This document shows, piece after piece, positions 18,779 through 28,242 of a stretch of DNA of 64,000 bases. Source of the DNA: Clostridioides difficile_A. Its GTDB lineage: Bacteria; Bacillota; Clostridia; Peptostreptococcales; Peptostreptococcaceae. The position numbers and the translations under genes were made by a program. Under the pieces are notes generated by a model. It was not told where the DNA came from. It saw only the letters and a program-made list of their open reading frames with translations, and did no database searches. The stretch covers positions 1,426,001-1,490,000 of the forward strand of contig OX246690.1 in assembly GCA_945909635.1 (NCBI GenBank). The letters are read 5' to 3'. Numbering within the stretch: position 1 is the stretch's first letter; every line of letters starts with the position of its first letter.

Positions 18779-19678
18779 CTAATTTAAAGAGTATTCTATA
18801 AGTTTATCTAATAGCTCACTATACTTAATACCTCTAGCAGATGCACTTCTAGGAATTAAACTAGTTTGAGTCATGCCAGGAAGAGTATTTAGCTCAAGAA
18901 CATATGGAATACCTTCACTTATAATCATATCAACTCTTACATATGCTTTGCAATTAAAAATTTTCCAACAAGTCTCAGAAATTTCATTTACTCTTTTTTG
19001 AAGTTCATCTTCTAAATAAACAACTTCTTCTTTTGCTCCTTTTTCAACTGAATATTTAGCTTCATAATCAAAGAAACCTGAATCGGATTTTATAGATATT
19101 GTAGGGAATACTTCTCCATTTAGTATAAATGAAGTATATTCTCCACCTGGTATATATTTTTCAATCATTACAAATTCATCAACTTCTAGTCCTTTGCGAA
19201 CTGCATCCTCAACTTCATCTTTAGAATGAATAAAGAATGTGGCTACACTTGAACCTCCTGAATTTGGTTTTATAAATACTGGATAACCTATCTTATCTAT
19301 TTCATCATAGTCTATTTCATCAACTGATTTTACTAAAGCCCATGGAGCAGTAGGAAGATTTGAATCTCTAAGCATTTTTTTAGTTATATTTTTATCCATA
19401 CACATTCCACTGCAAAGAGGTCCACATCCAGAATATGGTATATCCATAGTTTCAAGTATTGATTGAATACATCCATCTTCTCCAAACTTACCATGTAGGG
19501 CAAGTATTGCAAAATCTACATCTTCTGGTATTTTTGTAAATATATCTTTTTTATCATCTATTATTACTTTTACAACATCATATTTATTTTTATCAAGATT
19601 ATTATATATCTCTTTTCCTGAGTTTAAAGAAACTTCTCTCTCTGATGATATTCCACCCATTATAACTGCTATTTTCAT
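18779..19678 (-). CDS. ddl: D-alanine--D-alanine ligase
   Basis: About 299 residues of ATP-grasp type: IAVIMGGISSEREVSLNSG, LHGKFGEDGCIQ, GCGPLCSGMCMDK, PVFIKPNSGGSS, EYTSFILNG and VLELNTLPGMTQTSLIP, which contains the Mg/ATP-binding Asn. It joins two D-Ala for the peptidoglycan stem. The ATG at 19676-19678 is chosen with GGAG 8 bases upstream; a GTG at 19687 falls inside that ribosome site. It leads a probable operon with the MocR regulator. Confidence 0.93.
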   Translation of the reverse strand: MKIAVIMGGISSEREVSLNSGKEIYNNLDKNKYDVVKVIIDDKKDIFTKIPEDVDFAILALHGKFGEDGCIQSILETMDIPYSGCGPLCSGMCMDKNITKKMLRDSNLPTAPWALVKSVDEIDYDEIDKIGYPVFIKPNSGGSSVATFFIHSKDEVEDAVRKGLEVDEFVMIEKYIPGGEYTSFILNGEVFPTISIKSDSGFFDYEAKYSVEKGAKEEVVYLEDELQKRVNEISETCWKIFNCKAYVRVDMIISEGIPYVLELNTLPGMTQTSLIPRSASARGIKYSELLDKLIEYSLN

Positions 19679-19936
19679 ATTATACACTCCTATTTTGATT
19701 TTTATTATTTTAAATTAAATTTTTTATTTACTTACTTAATTATATGAATTAAGAGTTGATGATGAAAGTACCACTATATATGAAGTTTGTATCATGTGTG
19801 GTTTTGGAGTAATAATCTAATTTAAAGATATATTTAAATGATTTTTTAACTTTATTTATGTTATTATTTTTGCTAAAATTATTGTTATGAACTTAAGACT
19901 AGTCTTAATGGCTATAAAATCAAGGAGTGATAAATT

Positions 19937-21193
19937 TTGAAAGCTGAAATAATAAGTGTAGGAACAGAAATATTATTAGGTGATATAGTAAATACAAATT
20001 CTCAATTTTTGGCTAAAGAACTTGCATCATTGGGAATAGAAGTATACCATCAGAGTACAGTTGGAGACAATAAGCAAAGACTTTTAGAATGTTTTGATGA
20101 AAGTTTAAAGAGAAGTGATTTAGTAATTACTACAGGTGGTCTTGGACCAACTGGTGATGATATGACAAAAGAAACTGCAGCAGAATACTTTGGTCAGGAA
20201 CTAGAATTACATAAACCATCATTAGAAGTTTTGGAATCTTTCTTCGTTAAAACAGGAAGAAAAATGGCTGAAAACAATATGAAACAAGTATACTTTCCAA
20301 AAGATGCTATAGTATTAAAAAATAATAATGGTACAGCTCCAGGAGCAATTCTAAAGAAAAATGATAAAAGTATAATAGTATTACCTGGACCACCAAGAGA
20401 AATGAAAGCTATGTTTAATGAGAGTGTCAAACCTTACTTACAACAATTTACAAATGAAATGCTAGTATCTAAGACTTTAAGACTATATGGAATAGGGGAG
20501 TCAAATCTGGAATTAGAAATTCTCGATATAATCAATGAACAAACCAATCCAACAGTTGCTTTGTATGCAAAGGAGTTAGAAGTTACAATAAGAATAACTG
20601 CAAAAGCTAAAAATGAAAAGGATGCTTTTGAATTAATAAAACCAGTGGAAGAAGAAATAAAAAATAGAGTTGGTAAATATGTATATACTGAAGGTGATAT
20701 TTCAGTGTCTGAAGGAGAGACTGCATTAGAAGATGCTGTTGCTAAACTTCTTGTAGAAAAAAACTTAACAATAGCAGTAGCTGAATCTTGTACTGGAGGT
20801 TTAGTTTCTTCATCTCTTATAAATTATTCAGGAATATCTTCTGTGTTTCTTGAAGGGTGTGTAACATATTCTAATGAGGCTAAAATGAAAAGATTAGGAG
20901 TAAAAAGAGAAACTTTAGAAGAATTTGGAGCAGTAAGCGAGCAAACAGCAATAGAAATGGCTGAGGGCGTTGCTAAAGGGCTAGGAGCTAATATAGGCAT
21001 ATCTACAACTGGAGTAGCTGGACCTGGCGGAGGAACTGAAGAGAAGCCTGTAGGATTAGTTTATACTGCAATATATATAAATGGGAAAACAGTAGTGAAA
21101 AAAAATATATTTAATGGAGATAGAAGAAAGATAAGATTAAGAGCTACTAGAGATTTGCTTAATGAATTGAGAATACAATTAGAAAAGCTTTAA
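19937..21193 (+). CDS. cinA: CinA-family protein, NMN amidohydrolase
   Basis: The 418-residue protein has the two usual parts. The N-terminal molybdopterin-binding-like domain (EIISVGTEILLGDIVNTN, ITTGGLGPTGDDMTKE) is followed by the C-terminal deamidase domain with AVAESCTGGLVSS and STTGVAGPGGGTEEKPVG. CinA deamidates nicotinamide mononucleotide in the pyridine nucleotide cycle. The start codon is a TTG (19937-19939) with AAGGAG at the right distance and no good ATG nearby. Confidence 0.93.
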   Translation: MKAEIISVGTEILLGDIVNTNSQFLAKELASLGIEVYHQSTVGDNKQRLLECFDESLKRSDLVITTGGLGPTGDDMTKETAAEYFGQELELHKPSLEVLESFFVKTGRKMAENNMKQVYFPKDAIVLKNNNGTAPGAILKKNDKSIIVLPGPPREMKAMFNESVKPYLQQFTNEMLVSKTLRLYGIGESNLELEILDIINEQTNPTVALYAKELEVTIRITAKAKNEKDAFELIKPVEEEIKNRVGKYVYTEGDISVSEGETALEDAVAKLLVEKNLTIAVAESCTGGLVSSSLINYSGISSVFLEGCVTYSNEAKMKRLGVKRETLEEFGAVSEQTAIEMAEGVAKGLGANIGISTTGVAGPGGGTEEKPVGLVYTAIYINGKTVVKKNIFNGDRRKIRLRATRDLLNELRIQLEKL

Positions 21194-21262
21194 ATTATTA
21201 TTATATTGGATATATTTAAAGCATTGGTATAATATAAAATCATTTTTGGAGGCTTTTAATTT

Positions 21263-22042
21263 ATGATAAAACATATATTTTGTGATTTAGATGGAACTCT
21301 ATACGAAAATGGAACTATAACAGAAGAGGATATATCAGCAATTGAAGAAGTAGAAAAAAAGGGTGTGCAGTTTAATGTTGCTACAGGTAGAATATTTAAA
21401 CAGGCTCGTAATATTATTAAAGACAATTTAGATATGAATGGATATTATATATGTGAAAATGGCTCATTTATATATGATAAAGATTATAATGTAATTTTTA
21501 AAAGAACTATAGACGATAATTTAGTGAGAAAAGTTATTGATAGATTTGAGTCAAGTGATGCACAATTGTACTTTAAGTATAAGGGTGATGTAATCGTGGG
21601 TAGTGATACAACTGCTTTTAGACACTATTCTAGTGATTTCATAGTTGACCCTGACTTTGAGAAAAGAAGTAGTTTTGATAACCTTATAGGAAATATAGGG
21701 GTATGCTCTGAAAATTTAGAAGAGTTATCTAGAATAGAATTGTATCTAAAAAGTGAGTTCAGTGATGTATTAGAAATATATTTTTCTGGAACTTATACTT
21801 TAAATATAGTACCTAAAAGTGTATCAAAAAGAGGAAGTATAGAACATGTAATAAAAACTTTAAATGTAAGTCCAGATGAGGTTGCTACTATTGGAGATTC
21901 TCCAAATGATATTTGCATGTTGGAAGGATTTAAATACAGTTTTGCAATGTCCAAAGCGAGGGAAGAAGTAAAACAAAGTGCAAATTATATAGTGGATAGT
22001 GTGAAAAATGCTATTGATGTTATAATGGCGATAAATAGTTAG
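21263..22042 (+). CDS. HAD-superfamily Cof-type phosphatase
   Basis: The 259-residue protein starts with the nucleophile motif FCDLDGTLYENG, continues with FNVATGR, and ends with KRGSIEHVI and ATIGDSPNDICMLE, the Mg-binding motif IV of Cof-type (HAD-IIB) phosphatases. Substrates are usually sugar phosphates or flavin/PLP precursors. A GGAGG lies before the ATG. It follows cinA after 70 bases and may be co-transcribed. Confidence 0.88.
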   Translation: MIKHIFCDLDGTLYENGTITEEDISAIEEVEKKGVQFNVATGRIFKQARNIIKDNLDMNGYYICENGSFIYDKDYNVIFKRTIDDNLVRKVIDRFESSDAQLYFKYKGDVIVGSDTTAFRHYSSDFIVDPDFEKRSSFDNLIGNIGVCSENLEELSRIELYLKSEFSDVLEIYFSGTYTLNIVPKSVSKRGSIEHVIKTLNVSPDEVATIGDSPNDICMLEGFKYSFAMSKAREEVKQSANYIVDSVKNAIDVIMAINS

Positions 22043-22136
22043 ATACAAGATTTATATAGTTAATAAAAATTTAATGGAATATATTTTCCTACAAATATAT
22101 TAAGTAATTAATTTTAGAGATTTTGTTTACTTAATA

Positions 22137-22200
22137 TAAAAAATGACTGTTCTAAAGAATTATAAAATTATCTTTTATATTCTATAGAGCAGTCATTTTG
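22137..22200 (-). terminator. Terminator between convergent genes
   Basis: AAAATGACTGTTCT pairs with AGAGCAGTCATTTT. Read on the minus strand it is followed by TTTTTTA, so it mainly serves the phospholipase-like gene at 22235; the plus-strand T run is short. Confidence 0.6.
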
Positions 22201-22234
22201 ATTATACTTAATTATAAGTTCAAAAGTTCTTAAA

Positions 22235-22819
22235 TTAACCACAATTTGCTATATGATATGATTTTATTGTATTAGATAAAATAGCATCCAATATATAATT
22301 TATAACACTATTACAAGTATAAGCTGAAAACTTTAAATCATTCATATAATCAGTTTTCTTTTTATATTCATTGTAAAGCTTAGTAAAAAATTTTTCAAAA
22401 CCGTTATTTATACTAGTACCTTTAATTTTAGACAAATCAACATCTTTTGCAAATGCTCCAAGTTCTCTTTCATAAGTAACATGTTTATTTAGACTATGTT
22501 TAAATTCCCAACGTTCACTATGAGCTACACAGAAAAAATCGCATAGAAAGTGACATATAACTCCTAGCTCTTGGCTAAGTCTGCTTACTGAGAAATATTT
22601 AGAAAGACTATCTATAGTAAGACTACACAAATAGTTTATTTTGGAAACAACCATATTAAATGATTCATCTAAATAATGTTTTTTTAATTTATATTTAGAA
22701 AAAGCATCTGGCTTTATATTACCATATATAAAGTTTTTTTCACTTATAAAGAATGTTTTATTTTCATCTATATTATCAAGTATTGATTTTGCCATAATAA
22801 AATGAGTATTCATTAACAT
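22235..22819 (-). CDS. Zinc-dependent phospholipase C-like protein
   Basis: This 194-residue protein has a His-rich pattern: NTHFIMAKSIL at the start, NFIYGNIKPDAFSKY, KKHYLDES, LGVICHFLCDFFCVAHSERWEF and KHVTYERE. This order of metal ligands fits the Zn-dependent phospholipase C fold (PF00882 type), though no signal peptide is present, unlike secreted alpha-toxin. Whether it hydrolyses lipids is not known. The ATG at 22817-22819 has GAGGTG five bases upstream; a second ATG two codons on is an alternative. Confidence 0.68.
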   Translation of the reverse strand: MLMNTHFIMAKSILDNIDENKTFFISEKNFIYGNIKPDAFSKYKLKKHYLDESFNMVVSKINYLCSLTIDSLSKYFSVSRLSQELGVICHFLCDFFCVAHSERWEFKHSLNKHVTYERELGAFAKDVDLSKIKGTSINNGFEKFFTKLYNEYKKKTDYMNDLKFSAYTCNSVINYILDAILSNTIKSYHIANCG

Positions 22820-23018
22820 ATTTACACCTCGTATAGTTTGTTAGACTTATTAAATATATTATTATGATATGATATTTATGATAAAAGTTTAATGGTAAAT
22901 ATATGAAACTAAGTCAATCATATTTATTTAAATAATTTCAACCATATTCATAATACCAGTAAATGGCCAAATTTACAATATGTAAATAGTGTTAAGTTTT
23001 TGTTTATCAAATTTAAAA

Positions 23019-24455
23019 TTAAGTATTAGTATACTTTCTAATTAACCTACTAGCTTTAGATTGAGAAATTTCAAGGTGTTTGGCTACTTTATAAGAGCTG
23101 CCAAATTTTTCATAACTATCCAAAATTATATTTTTTTCATATTCCATAATTAGTGTGTCAAGATTTTTATTCTTACAATTAATGGATGTTAAATCAGATA
23201 CTATATCTTCGTTAATTTGAGATATATTCCATTTATTTTCATTATTGTCAATAGTTACATTTTTTGTAAGTATATTTGGTAAATCATTTATTGTTATATG
23301 ATTATTTGTGCAGGTAAGTAAGATTTTTTGAATTATATTTTGTAATTCTCTTATATTACCTGGGAATCTATAGTTTGCAATAATATTTATAGCCTCTTTA
23401 GAAATAGTTTTATTTAAATTAAAGTCACTTGAATACCTATTAAAATAATATTTTATAATTTCTACGAGATTATCTTTTCTTTCTCTAAGAGGGGGTAATT
23501 TTATTTCTATAACGTTTAATCTATAATATAAATCTTCTCTAAACTTTTTTTCCTTTACTTTTGAAATTAAATCAGCATTTGTAGCAGATATAATCCTTAT
23601 ATCAACTTTTTTGTTTTTTAAACTTCCAACTGGGGTAAAAGTTTTATCTTGTATTAATTGTAAAAATTTTGCTTGTAAATTTTGTGGTATATCTCCTATT
23701 TCATCTAGGAAAAGAGTACCTCCATCAGCTAATTCTACAAGTCCAACCTTACCCCTGGTACTTGCACCTGTAAAAGCACCTGAAGTATATCCAAAAAGTT
23801 CAGATTCAAGGAGTTGTGGAGATATAGTAGCACAATTTATGGTTATAAATGGACCATTAGCTCTATTGCTATTGTGATGTATATATCTAGCAAGTGAACT
23901 TTTTCCTGTTCCTGACTCTCCCAAGAGAAGAACACTTACGTCTGTTTTAGAAACATGATTTACTGTATTTATGATAGGTCTCATAACTAGACCATCCATA
24001 ATTACAGTATCTTCAATTCTAAGAGCAGTTCTATATAATGTTTCTACTTCAGACTTATATTTTTTTACTTGTTTTCTTGTATCTTCAAGTTTATTCTTTA
24101 TATTATTAAGTTCAGTTATGTCTCTACAATTCTCAACAGTAAATTCTAAGTTTCCATTTTCATCAAATACAGGGGTAGCAGTTATAATGAGTTTTTTTCC
24201 TGTTTGAGTATCTTGTTCTAGTGAAAATTTAGACTTTGTTTTTAATACAACTGGTATGGGGCTTTTTGTTGAATATCCAGATTCTTCTAAAAAAGAAACG
24301 TTTTTTCCTAAAATATCTTCTTTTTTTAGACCGTAATTTTCCTCAAATGCTTTATTACAATATATTATTATTCCTTTATTATCAGAGGCACATATTTCGT
24401 CATGAGAAGCCTCCAATATCTTTTGGTAAAATTCCAAATCTAATTCAAAATTCAT
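23019..24455 (-). CDS. PAS-containing sigma-54-dependent activator, TyrR-type
   Basis: The 478-residue protein has a PAS sensor (about 5-115), a short coiled coil, and an AAA+ domain (about 155-385) with GESGTGKSSLARY, the sigma-54 contact loop GAFTGA and the ADGGTLFLDEIGD Walker B region. A C-terminal Fis/TyrR-like helix-turn-helix follows (YKVAKHLEISQSKASRL). There is no phosphoreceiver domain, so PAS probably senses a small ligand. It is divergent from an EamA exporter whose promoter at 24714 is of the -24/-12 type, so this exporter is its likely target. GGAGG precedes the start. Confidence 0.92.
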   Translation of the reverse strand: MNFELDLEFYQKILEASHDEICASDNKGIIIYCNKAFEENYGLKKEDILGKNVSFLEESGYSTKSPIPVVLKTKSKFSLEQDTQTGKKLIITATPVFDENGNLEFTVENCRDITELNNIKNKLEDTRKQVKKYKSEVETLYRTALRIEDTVIMDGLVMRPIINTVNHVSKTDVSVLLLGESGTGKSSLARYIHHNSNRANGPFITINCATISPQLLESELFGYTSGAFTGASTRGKVGLVELADGGTLFLDEIGDIPQNLQAKFLQLIQDKTFTPVGSLKNKKVDIRIISATNADLISKVKEKKFREDLYYRLNVIEIKLPPLRERKDNLVEIIKYYFNRYSSDFNLNKTISKEAINIIANYRFPGNIRELQNIIQKILLTCTNNHITINDLPNILTKNVTIDNNENKWNISQINEDIVSDLTSINCKNKNLDTLIMEYEKNIILDSYEKFGSSYKVAKHLEISQSKASRLIRKYTNT

Positions 24456-24568
24456 TTTTCCGTTGTCCTCCTAAAATTTTAATGATATATTAAAATAGGT
24501 TTAATTTGTTAAATATAATTAAAATTTAATATTTATATAATATATAAGTTTCAGTCTATTTTAACTTT

Positions 24569-24592
24569 AAATAAGTTATATATAACTTATTT
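24569..24592. promoter_or_regulatory. 24-bp perfect palindrome, likely activator binding site
   Basis: The half-site AAATAAGTTATA is mirrored exactly. It lies about 120 bases upstream of the -24/-12 promoter, the usual distance for an enhancer bound by a sigma-54 activator, and between the two divergent genes. Confidence 0.6.
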
Positions 24593-24713
24593 TACAATTA
24601 AAACAAGTCTAAATCAACTTAAAATGTATATGAAACAAATATGAAAAAATTGAAAATTTATCAGTATTATTGAAAATACTAGGTTTTTGGTGTCGATACA
24701 TATTGGATTAAAG

Positions 24714-24728
24714 TGGCATAATTTTTGC
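24714..24728 (+). promoter_or_regulatory. Sigma-54 (-24/-12) promoter
   Basis: TGGCAT, five bases, then TTGC matches the sigma-54 consensus TGGCAC-N5-TTGC at all but one position, with GG and GC exactly 12 bases apart. Transcription would begin near 24740, about 40 bases before the EamA start. Confidence 0.8.
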
Positions 24729-24779
24729 TTAACAAAAACGATGTGCATTGACTTAAATAAAATTAGAGGGGATTTTAAA

Positions 24780-25724
24780 ATGGGAGAAAAAAGTAAAGGG
24801 TATGTATTTATAGCGATAGCAGGAATATTATGGGCTACACTTGGTTTATTTGGAAAGTTTTTAATGGGAAATGGATTGACATCAGAACAGGTAGCATTTA
24901 CAAGGTTGTTTTTTGGGTTTATAGTTTTGGGAGTATATTCTTCTATAAGAACACCACATATTTTAAAAATAAGTAAAAAAGGAATCATATATTCAATAAT
25001 AATAGGTATTATATGTCAAGCTATGTTTAACTTATGTTATTTTAAAGCAATTGAAACTGTAGGTGTATCAGTAGCAGCAGTTTTATTATATACTTCACCA
25101 TTATTTTTAGCAGTATTTTCAAAAATCTGTTATAAAGAGAGCATTACTAGAAGTAAAGTACTTTCGCTTATTTTTTGCTTTATGGGTGCAGTTATGGCAG
25201 TGACTGGTGGAAGTTTAGATTTTCAAAATTTAAGTGCTTTTGGACTTTTACTTGGTATATTATCAGCAATAGCATATGCACTTATGCCAACTATTAGTAA
25301 AAATGCCTTGAAAGAATTCTCAAGTTCGACAATATTAGTATACAGTTTCTTATTTGGAGCTATCTTTATGATTCCATCTGCTAGACCTTGGGAGATATTG
25401 TATTATGCTAAAGATTTAAATATTTTATCTTGTATGTTAATGTTAGGTGTTGTGCCAGCTGCACTGGCATATATTTTTTATGCAGCAGGTATATCTAAGG
25501 GAGTAGAGTTATCTGTTGCAGGTGTTGTGGCATCAGTAGAGCTAGTTGGTTCTGTAATAATCGGTTGTACTATATTAGGAGAAAATTTTTCTTTATGGAA
25601 GTTATTTGGAGTGATGCTGATGCTAATATCAGCAGTAGTAGCACTTAATCTTTCTTATGATGGAATAAAAATGTTTTGTAAATCCAACAAGTTAAAGCAG
25701 ATTGAAAAAACAGAAAGTATTTAG
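24780..25724 (+). CDS. EamA-family exporter under sigma-54 control
   Basis: About 314 residues with ten hydrophobic segments in two EamA repeats (GILWATLGLFGKFL near the start; LGVVPAALAYIFYAAGISKG and GVVASVELVGSVIIG in the second). The ATG at 24780 follows AGAGGGG; an earlier in-frame ATG at 24687 lies upstream of the promoter and cannot be used from it. Such proteins export amino acids or metabolites. The neighbouring PAS/AAA activator suggests induction by its own substrate or by an amino acid. Confidence 0.88.
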   Translation: MGEKSKGYVFIAIAGILWATLGLFGKFLMGNGLTSEQVAFTRLFFGFIVLGVYSSIRTPHILKISKKGIIYSIIIGIICQAMFNLCYFKAIETVGVSVAAVLLYTSPLFLAVFSKICYKESITRSKVLSLIFCFMGAVMAVTGGSLDFQNLSAFGLLLGILSAIAYALMPTISKNALKEFSSSTILVYSFLFGAIFMIPSARPWEILYYAKDLNILSCMLMLGVVPAALAYIFYAAGISKGVELSVAGVVASVELVGSVIIGCTILGENFSLWKLFGVMLMLISAVVALNLSYDGIKMFCKSNKLKQIEKTESI

Positions 25725-25877
25725 AATTAGAGGTTTAAAGGTATTGAGATTTAAAAACATTGAAATTAATAATGTTACATAAAATTATAGGTAATTGTAG
25801 TTAATTTAGAAATATAAATTAAATTTTTTATTATATACTATAAAATATACAAATTAATATCTTGTTTTATAAATACT

Positions 25878-25930
25878 AAATAACTATAGAGAGAATCATG
25901 TTTACATAACTCTTTCTATAGTTATTATTA
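25878..25930. terminator. Bidirectional terminator
   Basis: AATAACTATAGA pairs with TCTATAGTTATT around a loop; flanking A and T runs serve the convergent genes ending at 25724 and 25967. Confidence 0.65.
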
Positions 25931-25966
25931 TTTTGATACTGTTTTATGTGCAATACATATACATAA

Positions 25967-26911
25967 TTAAAAAAACTTGCAACCTTGATAAGAATTTCGA
26001 GCTTTCAAGGTATCATCAATTTGATTTAAAATTTCCCATTTCTTTAGACTCCATAAAGGGCCAACTAGTTCATCTCTTTTGCCATCACCAGTAAGTCTAT
26101 GGATTATCATAGTTTCGGGAAGTATTTCTAATTGGTCACATACTAGATTTATATATTCATCTTGTTCCATAAGAGTTAGCATGCCATTTTGTAGCATTTT
26201 TTCCATAGGAGTGTCTTTTATAACATGTAATAGATGGATTTTTATGCCATCTACACCCATTTTACCAACAGCTTTTGCAGTTTCCATCATCATATTATAA
26301 TCTTCGCCAGGAAGACCATTTATAATGTGTACAACAACCTTTATATTTTTAGCCTTTAGTTTTTCAACACCTTCTACAAACGATTTATAATCATGACCTC
26401 TATTTATAATTTTAGATGTGGAATCATGAATCGTTTGAAGGCCAAGCTCAACCCATAAGTTAGTTCTTTTATTTAGTTCAGATAAGTATTCTACAACATC
26501 ATCTGGCAAACAGTCAGGTCTTGTTGATATTGAAAGACCTATGACATCATCTAGTTCTAATATGGTTTCATACTTTTCTTTTAAAATTTCAAGAGGAGCA
26601 TACGTATTTGTATAGGCTTGAAAGTAACCAATATATTTTGCATGAGGCCATTTTTTTAACATCATTTCTCTTATATTATAAAATTGACTAATAAGATTAT
26701 CTTTAGGGTTACCAGCAAAGTCACCAGAACCTTCCTTGCTACAATAGGTACATCCACCATAGCCAATACTTCCATCAATGTTTGGGCAAGTAAATCCTGC
26801 ATTTATTGATACCTTAAAAACTTTTTCACCAAAAGTATTTCTAAGATAATAATTCCAAGTATGATACCTTTTATTATCAAAAGCATATTTAAATTTATCC
26901 AAAGTAATCAC
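25967..26911 (-). CDS. Radical SAM protein, TIGR01212/YhcC type
   Basis: The 314-residue protein carries CPNIDGSIGYGGCTYC (about 41-56), the spaced three-cysteine iron-sulfur motif of the YhcC family rather than the common C-x3-C-x2-C. GYFQAYTNTYAPLE, GLSISTRPDCLP and WVELGLQTIHDSTSK follow. The fold is a SAM-radical barrel of the ELP3-like branch. The reaction is unknown. No partner gene is adjacent. Confidence 0.88.
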   Translation of the reverse strand: MITLDKFKYAFDNKRYHTWNYYLRNTFGEKVFKVSINAGFTCPNIDGSIGYGGCTYCSKEGSGDFAGNPKDNLISQFYNIREMMLKKWPHAKYIGYFQAYTNTYAPLEILKEKYETILELDDVIGLSISTRPDCLPDDVVEYLSELNKRTNLWVELGLQTIHDSTSKIINRGHDYKSFVEGVEKLKAKNIKVVVHIINGLPGEDYNMMMETAKAVGKMGVDGIKIHLLHVIKDTPMEKMLQNGMLTLMEQDEYINLVCDQLEILPETMIIHRLTGDGKRDELVGPLWSLKKWEILNQIDDTLKARNSYQGCKFF

Positions 26912-27000
26912 CTATTTCTAATAAAATTGTACACTGGACTTGTACAAAAAACATATTACCATAAATATATAACTTAAACAAATTCTATTTTAAATTATAT

Positions 27001-27043
27001 GAAAATAATGCAAGAAAATATTTAATATTTTCTTGCATTATTT
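27001..27043 (-). terminator. Perfect hairpin overlapping the end of the membrane-protein gene
   Basis: AAATAATGCAAGAAAATATT pairs with its exact complement. The stop and last seven codons of the gene at 27022-27570 lie in the right arm. On the minus strand the stem is followed by TTATTTTCAT, a weak T run. Confidence 0.6.
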
Positions 27044-27570
27044 CCAGAAAAGAATAGAATTAGTCCAAATAATATTATGAAAAAGGACATTATTGATACT
27101 ATAAATCTAGATAGAAAAAGTGGAGACAGTATAAGACATATGCCAAATAGAGTCTTAATTATATTCCAAGTTGTAAATTTAGAATATGGATTGTTTTTAC
27201 TATTTACAAGTGCTACTAATTGATTAAATATTAAATAAAATCCTAAAAATAATGAAAATATACTTTGTATTTTTTGCGGAAATATAAAAAGTAATATACA
27301 TGCAATTATTAGAATCCATTGAACATTAGTAGATGGCTTAATTTCTTCTTTAGTAGCATATCTTTTTAATTCATTGATATTTTTTAGATTTAAATATGCA
27401 AAGAATAAAAGAGCAATACCAAAAGTCCAAGAAATTAGTTTTATCCCTAATGTCTTAAATGTAAGGCATAATACTCCTAATACGATGAGTAATACTCCCA
27501 TTAACATAAACTTAGTAGCATTTTCTTTTTTATTAAAGTTATTAAAATCGATATTAAAATTTGTGTACAT
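27022..27570 (-). CDS. DUF308/HdeD-like membrane protein
   Basis: From the ATG at 27568-27570 (GGAGGTGATTTT upstream) the protein has 182 residues with six hydrophobic segments in three pairs, a layout typical of HdeD-like (DUF308) proteins. The first 20 residues are Asn/Phe rich and hydrophilic. No function is assigned. Its coding end forms one arm of a long hairpin. Confidence 0.6.
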   Translation of the reverse strand: MYTNFNIDFNNFNKKENATKFMLMGVLLIVLGVLCLTFKTLGIKLISWTFGIALLFFAYLNLKNINELKRYATKEEIKPSTNVQWILIIACILLFIFPQKIQSIFSLFLGFYLIFNQLVALVNSKNNPYSKFTTWNIIKTLFGICLILSPLFLSRFIVSIMSFFIILFGLILFFSGNNARKY

Positions 27571-27722
27571 AAAATCACCTCCAAAATCAATAGAACAATT
27601 ATAACAGAAATTTATATTCAAATAAAGTCACCAAGTATAAAAATTAAACTGTACTTAGTAATTAATTGATAGGTTGTATCATAAACTTTTATTAATAGAA
27701 TTATATAGGAGGAGGTTTGTCC

Positions 27723-28151
27723 ATGACAAAATTATGGGCAATAATATTTGCATTATTAGCAGGTGGGTCTACTGCTCTTGAAGCCTTTATAAATGGAGAA
27801 CTAGGTAAAAGTACAACAGCGTTAGTTGCAACATTTATAAGCTTAACTGTGGGGGCAATATTTTTTTTGGCAAGTATAATAGTTACAGGTGATTTAAAGT
27901 GTTTGGTGTCTATAAATGGTTTTAACTATAAGTTATTACTAGGGGGAGTATTTGGTGGGCTAATAATATATTTTACAGTAAAAGCAATTCCAAATTTAGG
28001 CGTATCAAATACACTTATATTAACTCTTGTATCTCAAGTTCTAGTTGGTTTTTTTATTGATAGCGTGATTTTAGGACAAGAAACAATGCATTTATACAAG
28101 TATATAGGTGTTATGCTTTTAATATTGGGAACATTTTTTATAGTAAATTAG
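27723..28151 (+). CDS. DMT superfamily YdcZ-like (DUF606) transporter
   Basis: About 142 residues with five membrane segments; AGGSTALEAFINGELGKST and GGVFGGLIIYFTVKAIPNLGVSNTL are typical of DUF606/YdcZ half-size transporters. It likely dimerises. AGGAGGAGG precedes the ATG at 27723; a TTG two codons earlier is inside the spacing. Confidence 0.8.
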   Translation: MTKLWAIIFALLAGGSTALEAFINGELGKSTTALVATFISLTVGAIFFLASIIVTGDLKCLVSINGFNYKLLLGGVFGGLIIYFTVKAIPNLGVSNTLILTLVSQVLVGFFIDSVILGQETMHLYKYIGVMLLILGTFFIVN

Positions 28152-28242
28152 TAATTTAAAGTACTATATAATTTGCTATACAACTCAGATATTTGGTATA
28201 ATTATGGTAACAAAACAAAGTTAGATGAAAGAGGTGTTAGAA

